Of a DNA stretch of 64,000 bases, positions 45,759-54,665 are shown piece by piece. A model generated the notes under the pieces. The model worked only from the letters and a program-made list of their open reading frames with translations, was not told the DNA's origin and made no database searches. Source of the stretch: Micrococcus sp023147585 (GTDB lineage: Bacteria > Actinomycetota > Actinomycetes > Actinomycetales > Micrococcaceae). The stretch lies in the NCBI RefSeq assembly GCF_044872765.1, contig NZ_CP085253.1, positions 372,001 to 436,000 on the forward strand. The letters run 5' to 3'. A program made the position numbers and the translations under genes. The first letter of the stretch is position 1; each line of letters starts with the position of its first letter.

Positions 45759-46749
45759 TGTGATGTCCAGGGAGGTTGTTGAGCCTGGTGGCAGGCACGG
45801 CGCCGATCGCGGAGTGGACGCGATGATGATTGTAGAAGTGCAGCCATCCAGGCAACGCGGCCCTGCGCTCCGTCTCTGAGCTGTAGAACCGGGCGTAGGC
45901 CCACCCGTCAGCGAGCGTGCGATGGAACCGCTCAATCTTCCCGTTCGTCTGCGGCCGGTAGGGCCGAGTCCGCTTGGGCTTGATCCCGAGCTCGGTGCAG
46001 GCATCACGCCAGGCATGCGAGCGGTAGGCCGAGCCGTTGTCCGAGAGCACCCGCTCCACCTCCACGCCCAGGCGCGCGAAGTGGGCGACCGCGCGGCGCA
46101 ACACCGCGATGGCCGTCTGGCTGCGTTCATCGGAGTGCATCTCGACATAGGCGAAGCGGGAGTGATCATCGATCACGGTGTGCAGAAAGCCCACCCCGAG
46201 CCGGGGCTGGTATCGGGCATCACGGGTTCCTTCACGGTCTGCGGTCGCCGCGCGGTGCTTCAGGCCCTGCTGGCGCCCGACGAATCGGTGTCCGCCCCCG
46301 TCGGGGATGCGCCCGAACTTGGTGACGTCGACGTGGATCAGCGAGCCGGGGTGGGGGTGCTCGTAGCGGCGGATCGGCTCGCCGGTGACCCGGTCCAGAC
46401 GGGCGAGGCGGTTGATCCGGCAGCGCACGAGCACGGCATGGACGGTGGAGGCCGGCATCCTGAGTTCTCCGGCGATCTGTGCCGGCCCCAGGCGTCGGCG
46501 CCATCGGGCGGCCACGATCTGTTTCACCACCGCCTGCGGTGTTCTGGTCGGCATCGTGGACGGCCGGCTGGACCGGTCTGCCATCCCTGCAGGTCCCTCG
46601 GCCCGGAAGCGTGTGGCCCATTTGCGTGCGGTGGGTGGGGAGACCATGAACATCTTGGCCGCGGTGGCGACCGGCCAGTGTTCCTCGACGATGAGCTTGG
46701 CCAGGCGTAGGCGGGCGCGAGGGGTCAGGGCGGCGTTAGCGTGGGACAT
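45754..46749 (-). CDS. IS481-family transposase
   Basis: DDE transposase of 331 residues from the ATG at 46749. N-terminal helix-turn-helix (LTPRARLRLAKLIVEE, then PVATAAKMFMVSPPTARKWA), second HTH in the GPAQIAGELRMPASTVHAVL stretch, and the catalytic triad in HVDVTKF, LSDNGSAY and KIERFHRTLADGW. The gene is intact, so the element may be active. The last residue and the TAG stop are not in the element: they are read from the 6-bp target duplication. A start at 46791 would add 14 residues but lacks support. Confidence 0.93.
   Translation of the reverse strand: MSHANAALTPRARLRLAKLIVEEHWPVATAAKMFMVSPPTARKWATRFRAEGPAGMADRSSRPSTMPTRTPQAVVKQIVAARWRRRLGPAQIAGELRMPASTVHAVLVRCRINRLARLDRVTGEPIRRYEHPHPGSLIHVDVTKFGRIPDGGGHRFVGRQQGLKHRAATADREGTRDARYQPRLGVGFLHTVIDDHSRFAYVEMHSDERSQTAIAVLRRAVAHFARLGVEVERVLSDNGSAYRSHAWRDACTELGIKPKRTRPYRPQTNGKIERFHRTLADGWAYARFYSSETERRAALPGWLHFYNHHRVHSAIGAVPATRLNNLPGHHI
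45759..45781 (+). repeat. IS left terminal inverted repeat
   Basis: 23-bp repeat beginning TGTGATGTCCAGGGA; it matches the right end at 46830-46852 with one mismatch (position 16). The TGT...ACA ends are typical of IS481. Confidence 0.92.
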
Positions 46750-46829
46750 GAAGGCCTTCTGTTCGCGTGAGCGGTTTCTCGACAACTCCACTCTCGCAAC
46801 AGGAGGCCTTCGCCTGTCAGCTGTTCACG

Positions 46830-46852
46830 CAACAACGTCCCTGGACATCACA
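46830..46852 (-). repeat. IS right terminal inverted repeat
   Basis: 23-bp repeat ending CAGGGACGTTGTTG when read on the minus strand from 46852. It is now the sequence directly upstream of the pgk -10 element. Confidence 0.92.
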
Positions 46853-46858
46853 CCTAGA
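46853..46858. repeat. Target-site duplication, right copy
   Basis: CCTAGA, identical to 45753-45758. Its last four bases, with the next two, rebuild the TAGACT -10 hexamer for pgk. Confidence 0.9.
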
Positions 46859-46860
46859 CT
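46855..46860 (+). promoter_or_regulatory. -10 hexamer of pgk, upstream part replaced by the IS
   Basis: TAGACT remains intact because of the target duplication. It predicts a start near 46867 and a 31-nt leader with CCAGGAGG before the ATG. The 17-18 bp upstream now come from the IS right end; no TTGACA-like -35 is visible there. Confidence 0.6.
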
Positions 46861-46897
46861 GACCACGTACGCGCACGACGCACCCCAGGAGGCCCGC

Positions 46898-48145
<1,248 letters not shown>

Positions 48146-48147
48146 GC

Positions 48148-48936
48148 ATGGCCCCGGCGCGCACCCCGCTGATCGCGGGCAACTGGAAGATGAACATGGA
48201 CCACCGCGAGGCGGTCACCCTGGTGCAGCGTCTCGCCTGGCTGCTGCAGGACGCCGGCCACGAGCAGGAGCACGTGGAGGCCGCGGTGTTCCCGCCCTTC
48301 ACCGACCTGCGCGCGGTCCAGACCCTCGTCACGGGGGACCGCATCGAGCTCGCCTATGGCGCGCAGGACCTCTCCCCGGAGGACTCCGGCGCGTACACCG
48401 GCGACGTCTCGGGCGCGTTTCTGAACTCGCTCGGCTGCGCCTACGCGATCGTCGGGCACTCCGAGCGCCGCACGATCCACGGCGAGGACGACGCCCTCGT
48501 GGCGCGCAAGGCCGCCGCCGCGCTGCGCCACGGGCTCGCCCCCGTGGTCTGCGTGGGCGAGGGCCTCGAGGTCCGGCAGGCCGGCCGTCACGTCGAGCAC
48601 ACCGTGGAGCAGCTGCGCGGCTCCCTCGCGGGGCTCTCCGCCGAGGACGCCGCGCGCATCGTCGTCGCCTACGAGCCCGTGTGGGCCATCGGCACCGGCG
48701 AGGTCGCGAGCGCCGGGGACGCCCAGGAGATGTGCGCGGCGCTGCGCGCGGAGGTCGCCCGCATCCACGGCGACGACGTCGCCGCCGGGATGCGCCTGCT
48801 CTACGGCGGCTCGGTGAAGTCCTCGAGCGCCCCCGAGCTGCTCGCCCAGCCGGACGTGGACGGCGCCCTCGTGGGCGGCGCCAGCCTCGACGCGGACGAG
48901 TTTGCTAGGATCGTCCGGTTCGACGCGGCCGCCTGA
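48148..48936 (+). CDS. tpiA: Triosephosphate isomerase
   Basis: Interconverts dihydroxyacetone phosphate and glyceraldehyde-3-phosphate; 262 residues. IAGNWKMNM near the N-terminus, catalytic H104 in IVGHSERR, E176 in VAYEPVWAIGTG and the phosphate loop LYGGSVKSSSA are intact. It follows pgk by 2 bp, so they are co-transcribed. A TAGGAT hexamer at 48906-48911 in its last codons could start secG transcripts. Confidence 0.97.
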   Translation: MAPARTPLIAGNWKMNMDHREAVTLVQRLAWLLQDAGHEQEHVEAAVFPPFTDLRAVQTLVTGDRIELAYGAQDLSPEDSGAYTGDVSGAFLNSLGCAYAIVGHSERRTIHGEDDALVARKAAAALRHGLAPVVCVGEGLEVRQAGRHVEHTVEQLRGSLAGLSAEDAARIVVAYEPVWAIGTGEVASAGDAQEMCAALRAEVARIHGDDVAAGMRLLYGGSVKSSSAPELLAQPDVDGALVGGASLDADEFARIVRFDAAA

Positions 48937-49019
48937 GCGGGCGCGCGGACGAGATGACCTTCGGAGCCGGTCCCGGTGCGTGACGCCCGGGGCCGGGCCG
49001 TGACCCTAAGGAGCGGACC

Positions 49020-49271
49020 GTGGACGTCCTGACCCCCATCCTGCAGATCCTCGTCGTGGTGCTCAGCGTGGTGATCGTCCTCCTGGTGCTCCTGCACAAG
49101 GGGCGCGGCGGCGGCGTGTCGGACATGTTCGGCGGTGGCGTGACCACGTCGATGAGCTCCTCGGGCTCTGCGCAGCGCCTCCTGACCCGAGTGACGGTGG
49201 CATCCGTGATCCTGTGGGGCGCGTCGATCATCGCCATCGGTCTCATCGGCCGCCTCAGCATCGACTCCTGA
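49020..49271 (+). CDS. secG: SecG preprotein translocase subunit
   Basis: Small SecYEG translocon subunit, 83 residues with two membrane helices (about 4-22 and 58-78) and the conserved loop LLHKGRGGGVSDMFGGG between them. GTG start with CTAAGGAGCGG upstream. It follows tpiA by 83 bp, the usual actinobacterial order. A perfect 15-bp hairpin terminator follows, facing opcA. Confidence 0.93.
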   Translation: MDVLTPILQILVVVLSVVIVLLVLLHKGRGGGVSDMFGGGVTTSMSSSGSAQRLLTRVTVASVILWGASIIAIGLIGRLSIDS

Positions 49272-49301
49272 ACCCCGGCCCGGCCACGCCCCGCCGAGAC
49301 G

Positions 49302-49336
49302 AGGACCCCGCGATCCGCCATGGATCGCGGGGTCCT
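49302..49336. terminator. Bidirectional terminator between secG and opcA
   Basis: AGGACCCCGCGATCC (49302-49316) and its complement (49322-49336) form a perfect 15-bp stem with loop GCCAT between convergent genes. Confidence 0.8.
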
Positions 49337-49380
49337 GTCGCGTCGGGAGCCTCGCGTGTCCGGGGCCGCCGAGCTCCCCG

Positions 49381-50322
49381 TCAGCGCTCGCTCGCCTGCA
49401 CCGCGGAGAGGTCGGCGAGGGGCAGGCCCTCGTGGAGCACGGCGCCGAACACCTCGTCCGGGTCGAGGCGGCGCAGCTCCTCGGCCAGGCAGTCCTGGTC
49501 GGAGCGGCGGGGCAGCGCGATGCGCTGCACGGGGCGGCCCTGCTGGTAGAGCCGGGCCACCTGGGACTGCGAGCGTGAGAGGACGACGTCGCCCTCGGGG
49601 CGGCGCAGCCGCACGGACCGGATCCCGCGCCCGACCTTGGAGTGTGCGATGGTCACGGGGATCCGCAGGCCCAGCGTGAGCCATGAGGCCAGCAGGAGCG
49701 TGCTGGGGGAGTCCGGGGCGCCGTCCACGCTCACGGAGGTCAGGCTCCGCGCGTCGAGGTTGTCCAGGATCCCGGCCACCTGGATGCGCCACAGCGTCAG
49801 GCGGGTCCAGGCCAGGTCCGTGTCCCCGTCGCGGTGGCCGGCGCGCAGGTCCCACAGCGCGGACTCGGCGTGGGCGGAGGCGCCCGAGTCGGTGATGCGC
49901 CGGTGGGCGAGGCGGCCCAGCGGCGTGGCGGAGGGCACCGCGGGCGGCAGGCCCGGCCACCACGCCACGATCGGGGCGTCGGGCAGCAGGAGCGCCCCCA
50001 CGAGGGACTCGTCGGCCTGCGCGTTGTCCCCGGTGCACCACAGGATCACGACGTCGGACGCGCCGGCGTCCCCGCCCACGCGGATCTCCGCGTCGAGGCG
50101 GGTCGGCGCAGCGGGGTCGCCGAGCGCGAGCACGATGATCCGGCAGGGATGCTCCAGCGAGGCCGCGTTGGCGGCCTCGAGGGCGGACTCGATGCCGGCG
50201 TCGTCGGTGCTGATCACGAGGGTGAGCACGCGGCCGAGGGCCACGACTCCGCCCTTCTCCCGCAGGCGGGTGAGGCGCTTGGCCACGTGGGAGGTGGTGG
50301 TGTCCTGCATGCTGATCCTCAC
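49381..50322 (-). CDS. opcA: OpcA, glucose-6-phosphate dehydrogenase assembly factor
   Basis: Allosteric/assembly partner of glucose-6-phosphate dehydrogenase, 313 residues. The family start VRISMQDTTTSHVAKRL, VALGRVLTLVI, CRIIVLAL and the AWWPGLPP region are recognisable. GTG at 50322 overlaps the zwf stop (GTGA), giving the family N-terminus; the ATG at 50334 would lie inside zwf. It is the last gene of the tkt-tal-pgi-zwf-opcA run. The pgl (6-phosphogluconolactonase) gene that often follows opcA is absent here. Confidence 0.93.
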   Translation of the reverse strand: MRISMQDTTTSHVAKRLTRLREKGGVVALGRVLTLVISTDDAGIESALEAANAASLEHPCRIIVLALGDPAAPTRLDAEIRVGGDAGASDVVILWCTGDNAQADESLVGALLLPDAPIVAWWPGLPPAVPSATPLGRLAHRRITDSGASAHAESALWDLRAGHRDGDTDLAWTRLTLWRIQVAGILDNLDARSLTSVSVDGAPDSPSTLLLASWLTLGLRIPVTIAHSKVGRGIRSVRLRRPEGDVVLSRSQSQVARLYQQGRPVQRIALPRRSDQDCLAEELRRLDPDEVFGAVLHEGLPLADLSAVQASER

Positions 50323-51890
50323 GGCCGCCTCCATGCTCGTCCGTCGCGGGCCATGAGGGCGTCCGCCGAGGGCGGACCCCACGTCCCGGGCGCGTAGGGC
50401 TCGGGCTGCGCGTCGAGGGAGGCCCAGTGCTCCTCGAACGGGTCCACGATGCGCCAGGACTGCTCCACCTCCGCCTGCCGCGGGAACAGCGGAGGCTCGC
50501 CCAGCAGGACGTCCAGGATGAGGCGCTCGTAGGCCTCGGGGGAGTCCTCGGTGAACGCGTGGCCGTAGCCGAAGTCCATGGTCACGTCGCGGACCTCGGA
50601 CTGGGTGCCGGGCACCTTGGAGCCGAAGCGGATGGTCACGCCCTCGTCCGGCTGCACGCGGATGACGATCACGTTCTGCCCGTACTCGTCCCCGGCGTGC
50701 ACCGGGAACAGCAGGTGCGGGGGCTTCTTGAACACGACGGCGATCTCCGTGACCCGCCGGCCGAGGCGCTTGCCCGCCCGCAGGTAGAACGGCACGCCCT
50801 GCCAGCGGCGCGTGTGGATGCCCACCTTGAGGGCCGCGAAGGTCTCCGTGGTCGAGGCCGGGTTGAACCCCTCCTCGTCGAGGAAGCCCGTGACCTTCTC
50901 CCCGCCCTGCCAGCCGCTCGTGTACTGGCCGCGGGCGGAGGCCGCCTCGAGCCCGGTGGGCGTGTCCGGCACCTGCACGGCGGCGAGGACCTTCTCCTTC
51001 TCCGCGCGCAGGTGGTCGGCGACGAAGGAGATGGGCTCCTCCATCGCGGTGAAGGCGAGCAGCTGGAGCAGGTGGTTCTGGATGACGTCGCGGGCCGCGC
51101 CCACGCCGTCGTAATAGCCCGCGCGGCCTCCGATGCCGATGTCCTCGGCCATGGTGATCTGCACGTGGTCCACGTGGTCTGCGTTCCACAGCGGCTCGAA
51201 GATCCGGTTGGCGAACCGGAAGGCCAGGATGTTCTGGACCGTCTCCTTGCCGAGGTAGTGGTCGATCCGGAACACGGCGTCGGAGGGGAAGACGCGCTCG
51301 ATCACGGCGTTGAGCTCCTGCGCGCTGGCCAGGTCATGACCGAACGGCTTCTCGATCACCACACGCCGCCACGGGCCGTCGGCCGGCTGAGAGCGGTCCG
51401 CGAGGCCCTGGTCCGCGAGGTGGCGGGAGACGGCCTCGAACCAGTCCGGCGGGATCGAGAGGTAGAACACCGCGTTGCCGGCGGTCCCGCGGGTGGTCTC
51501 GAGCTCCGCGAGGATGTCCCGCAGGCGTGCGTAGGCCTCGGCGTCGTCGAACGCGCCCGAGACGAACCGCAGCCCCCCGCGGAACTGGTCCCACACCGTC
51601 TCGTCGAACGGGGTGCGGGAGGCCGCCTCGACGGAGGCCCGCACGTAGTCCGCGAACTCGTCGTCGGACCAGTCACGGCGTCCGAACCCCACGAGGGAGA
51701 ACGAGGGCGGCAGGAGGCCGCGATGGGCGAGGTCGTACATGGCGGGCAGCAGCTTCTTTCGCGCGAGGTCACCCGTCACCCCGAACAGCACGAGCGAGGA
51801 CGGCCCGGCGATGCGGGTCAGGCGGCGGTCGCGCGGGTCGCGCAGGGGGTTGGACGGGCGGCCGGCGCGCACGGGGAGCTCAGCGGCCAC
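50319..51890 (-). CDS. zwf: Glucose-6-phosphate 1-dehydrogenase
   Basis: First oxidative pentose phosphate enzyme, making NADPH; 523 residues. NADP fold start LVLFGVTGDLARKKLLPAMY, VVIEKPFGHD, the signature RIDHYLGKETVQNI, and FYLRAGKRLGRR are intact. GTG start, 11 bp inside the pgi 3' end. OpcA is made with it by a 4-bp overlap. Cofactor preference is inferred from the family. Confidence 0.96.
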   Translation of the reverse strand: MAAELPVRAGRPSNPLRDPRDRRLTRIAGPSSLVLFGVTGDLARKKLLPAMYDLAHRGLLPPSFSLVGFGRRDWSDDEFADYVRASVEAASRTPFDETVWDQFRGGLRFVSGAFDDAEAYARLRDILAELETTRGTAGNAVFYLSIPPDWFEAVSRHLADQGLADRSQPADGPWRRVVIEKPFGHDLASAQELNAVIERVFPSDAVFRIDHYLGKETVQNILAFRFANRIFEPLWNADHVDHVQITMAEDIGIGGRAGYYDGVGAARDVIQNHLLQLLAFTAMEEPISFVADHLRAEKEKVLAAVQVPDTPTGLEAASARGQYTSGWQGGEKVTGFLDEEGFNPASTTETFAALKVGIHTRRWQGVPFYLRAGKRLGRRVTEIAVVFKKPPHLLFPVHAGDEYGQNVIVIRVQPDEGVTIRFGSKVPGTQSEVRDVTMDFGYGHAFTEDSPEAYERLILDVLLGEPPLFPRQAEVEQSWRIVDPFEEHWASLDAQPEPYAPGTWGPPSADALMARDGRAWRRP

Positions 51891-53487
51891 GCGCGGCGTC
51901 CCGCAGGGCGGCGATCCCGGCGGCGCGCCGGGGCAGGTGCACCGTGATCACGGGGCGCCCCAGCGCGCGCAGCACGTCGGCGTCGCCGGAGGCCTGCGCG
52001 GCGATCAGGCGGCCGAGGGAGAACGCGCGGTCCGGGACCTCCACGTCCGTCCCGGCCGCGCCGGTGACCTGCAGGAACACTCCCGTGGCGGGGCCGCCCT
52101 TGTGGTACTGGCCGGTGGAGTGCAGGAACCGCGGGCCCCAGCCGAAGGTCACCGGACGCCCGGCGAGCTCGGCGAGCTCCGAGCGGATCCCGGCGAGCTC
52201 GGCGTCCGCGTGGCGCGAGAGGTAGGCCTGCACGGCCAGGTAGCCGCCCGGCGGGATGAGCCCGACGACGGCGCCCAGGGCCGAGCGCAGGTCCGCGGAC
52301 TCCGTGACGGCGGCGGGGCCCGAGACCTCGACGCCCTGGAGCACGGCACCGGACTCCGCGGGGCCGGTTGGTGCGTCGAGCAGCGCGCGGGCGGCGGCCT
52401 TGGCGGCCTCCACGTCCGGCTGGTCGAACGGGTTGATCCCCAGCAGGCGGCCGGCCACGGCGGTGGCCACCTCCCAGGTGAGCATCTGGGCGCCGAGGGA
52501 GCCCGAGACGCGCAGGCCGTGGGCCGGGGCGTCGTCCTCGGGGACGTCGGCGCCGGCGATCTGGACCTGGAGGAGGTCACCCGCGGCGGAGACGGTCTCC
52601 GGGTCGCCGGGGGCCACGACGACGGGCAGCAGGCCCGTCCCGTCCTTGCCCGTGGACTCGGCGAGGAGCTGCTCGGCCCAGTCCCCGAAGCCGGGGAGGC
52701 CGGAGCCGAGGTCGGAGATCACCAGCTTGTCGCGCAGCGGGCTCGTGCCGCCGATCGCGGCGCCGAGCCGCAGCCCGGGGTTCTCGACGTCGTCCGCGGT
52801 GAGCAGGCCTGCGACGGACTCCGCCTCGTCGACGAGGGCGGCGACGTCCGCGCCGGCCAGGCCCGCGGGCACGAGGCCGAACGCGGTGAGGGCGGAATAG
52901 CGCCCGCCCACGGTCGGGTCGGCCGTGAAGACGGCGCGGTAGTGGGCGGCCTCGGCAGCCTCGTGCAGGGGCGAGCCCGGATCCGTCACCACCACGATCC
53001 GCTCGGCGGGGTCGACGCCGGCCTCGCGCAGCGCGCGCTCCACGATGCGCCGCTGGGAGTCGGTCTCGACGGTGGAGCCCGACTTGGAGGAGACCACGAG
53101 CACGGTCCGGTCCAGGTCACGGCCGATCACGTCGGCCACCTCGAGGGGGTCGGTGGAGTCCAGCACCTCGAGGGGGACGCCGGCGGCGGCCGCGATGACC
53201 TCGGGGGCGAGGGAGGAGCCGCCCATGCCGGCGAGGACCACGCGGGTCAGGCCCGCGCGGCGCAGCTCCGCGGCCAGGGCCTCGACGTCCGCCACCACGG
53301 CCCGCGCGTCGGCGAACGGCGAGATCCAGCCCAGGCGGCGCGCGGCCTCGTCCCGGGCCTGCTCGCCCCACAGGGTGGCGTCCTGGGCGCCGAGGCGGGA
53401 GGCGACGCGGTCCTCCAGGAGGGCGGGCAGGTGGCGGTCGATCGCCTCGAGGGCGGATCCGGTGGCGGTCAGGCCGAGCGTGCTCAT
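51880..53487 (-). CDS. pgi: Glucose-6-phosphate isomerase
   Basis: Interconverts glucose-6-phosphate and fructose-6-phosphate; 535 residues of the type found next to tal in actinobacteria. Sugar isomerase fold visible in VLAGMGGSSLAPEV, VLDSTDP, SSKSGSTVET, INPFDQPDVEAAK and FLHSTGQYHKGGP. ATG at 53487 with GGAAGGA upstream. It sits between tal and zwf, where many actinobacteria have no pgi, and so links glycolysis directly to this pentose phosphate run. Confidence 0.92.
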   Translation of the reverse strand: MSTLGLTATGSALEAIDRHLPALLEDRVASRLGAQDATLWGEQARDEAARRLGWISPFADARAVVADVEALAAELRRAGLTRVVLAGMGGSSLAPEVIAAAAGVPLEVLDSTDPLEVADVIGRDLDRTVLVVSSKSGSTVETDSQRRIVERALREAGVDPAERIVVVTDPGSPLHEAAEAAHYRAVFTADPTVGGRYSALTAFGLVPAGLAGADVAALVDEAESVAGLLTADDVENPGLRLGAAIGGTSPLRDKLVISDLGSGLPGFGDWAEQLLAESTGKDGTGLLPVVVAPGDPETVSAAGDLLQVQIAGADVPEDDAPAHGLRVSGSLGAQMLTWEVATAVAGRLLGINPFDQPDVEAAKAAARALLDAPTGPAESGAVLQGVEVSGPAAVTESADLRSALGAVVGLIPPGGYLAVQAYLSRHADAELAGIRSELAELAGRPVTFGWGPRFLHSTGQYHKGGPATGVFLQVTGAAGTDVEVPDRAFSLGRLIAAQASGDADVLRALGRPVITVHLPRRAAGIAALRDAARGR

Positions 53488-53528
53488 GGTGGTCCTTCCG
53501 GGTGCGGTGGAGGTCGGTCGGGCTGTGC

Positions 53529-54644
53529 TCAGCGGTGGGCGTCGAGGCCGGCGCGCACGGAGTCGAGCAGCTCGGCCCACGCGGACTCGAACTTCTGCAG
53601 GCCCTCGGCCTCCAGCTGCTCGACGACCTCGGTGTAGGAGACGCCCGCGGCGCCGATCGCGTCGAGGTCGGCCTCGGCCTGGGCGTCGGCGCGGGTGACG
53701 GTGTCACCCGTGACCTCGCCGTGGTCCGCGAAGGCCTCGAGGGTCTTCTCCGGCATGGTGTTCACGGTGCGGGGGGCCACGAGGCCGGCGACGTACAGGG
53801 TGTCCGGCAGGGCGGGGTCCTTCATGCCGGTGGACGCCCACAGGGGGCGCTGCACGGGGGCGCCGGCGGCCTCGAGGAGACGCCACCGCTCGGTGTCGAG
53901 GGCCTGCGTGAAGGCCCGGTACGCGAGGCGCGCGTTGGCGAGGCCGGCCTTGCCGGTCAGGCCGTCGGCGTCGTCACGGCCGCCCGCGCGCAGGCGCGCG
54001 TCCACCTCGGTGTCCACGCGGGAGACGAAGAAGGAGGCCACGGAGTGGATGCGGGAGAGGTCGTGGCCGTTCTCCCGGGCCTGCTCGAGGCCCGACTGCC
54101 ACGCGTTGAGCACCTCGCGGTAGCGGGGCAGGGAGAAGATGAGCGTCACGTTCACGCTGATGCCCTCGGCGAGCACCGCGGAGATGGCCGGCAGGCCCTC
54201 CACCGTGGCGGGGATCTTCACCATGAGGTTCGGGCGGTCCACGACGGCGGCCAGATCGCGGGCCTGCGTGATCGTCCCGTCGGTGTCCCGCGCGAGGCGG
54301 GGGTCCACCTCGATGGACACGAAGCCGTCCGCTCCACCCGTCGCCTCGTGCACGGGCGCAAGGACGTCTGCCGCGCGGCGCACGTCCGTCGTCGTCAGCG
54401 CCGTGACGGCGTCGTCGACGGTGGCACCGGCCGCGGCGAGCTCGGCCAGCTGCGCCTCGTAGGCGTCCGCGTCCTTCAGGGCAAGGGCGAAGATGGAGGG
54501 GTTCGTCGTCACGCCGGTCACGGAGCGGGTCGCGATCAGCTCCTCGAGCGTGCCCGAGTCCAGGCGCGTGCGGGAGAGGTCGTCCAGCCACAGGGACACG
54601 CCGGCCTCGGCGAGGGCGGCGGTGCGGGGGTTCTTCTCGGTCAT
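53529..54644 (-). CDS. tal: Transaldolase
   Basis: Transfers a dihydroxyacetone unit in the non-oxidative pentose phosphate path; 371 residues, the long actinobacterial form. GVTTNPSIFALAL, the Schiff-base lysine in LMVKIPATVEGLPAI, and SVNVTLIFSL are present, with FFVSRVDTEVD further on. GAAGGGCG precedes the ATG. It follows tkt by 21 bp and precedes pgi by 41 bp on the same strand. Confidence 0.95.
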   Translation of the reverse strand: MTEKNPRTAALAEAGVSLWLDDLSRTRLDSGTLEELIATRSVTGVTTNPSIFALALKDADAYEAQLAELAAAGATVDDAVTALTTTDVRRAADVLAPVHEATGGADGFVSIEVDPRLARDTDGTITQARDLAAVVDRPNLMVKIPATVEGLPAISAVLAEGISVNVTLIFSLPRYREVLNAWQSGLEQARENGHDLSRIHSVASFFVSRVDTEVDARLRAGGRDDADGLTGKAGLANARLAYRAFTQALDTERWRLLEAAGAPVQRPLWASTGMKDPALPDTLYVAGLVAPRTVNTMPEKTLEAFADHGEVTGDTVTRADAQAEADLDAIGAAGVSYTEVVEQLEAEGLQKFESAWAELLDSVRAGLDAHR

Positions 54645-54665
54645 GGGAGGCGCCCTTCGTTCGGT

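Larger units (their letters stand above)
45759..46852 (-). mobile_element. IS481-family insertion sequence, 1094 bp
   Basis: Complete element bounded by 23-bp inverted repeats (one mismatch) and 6-bp direct repeats CCTAGA. It contains one transposase gene on the minus strand. Inserted between the gap terminator and pgk, exactly in the CTAG of the pgk -10 hexamer. The near-perfect repeats and intact gene suggest a recent insertion. Base composition is less GC-rich than the neighbours. The intact empty site would read GTCTGCCTAGACTGACC. Confidence 0.95.
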
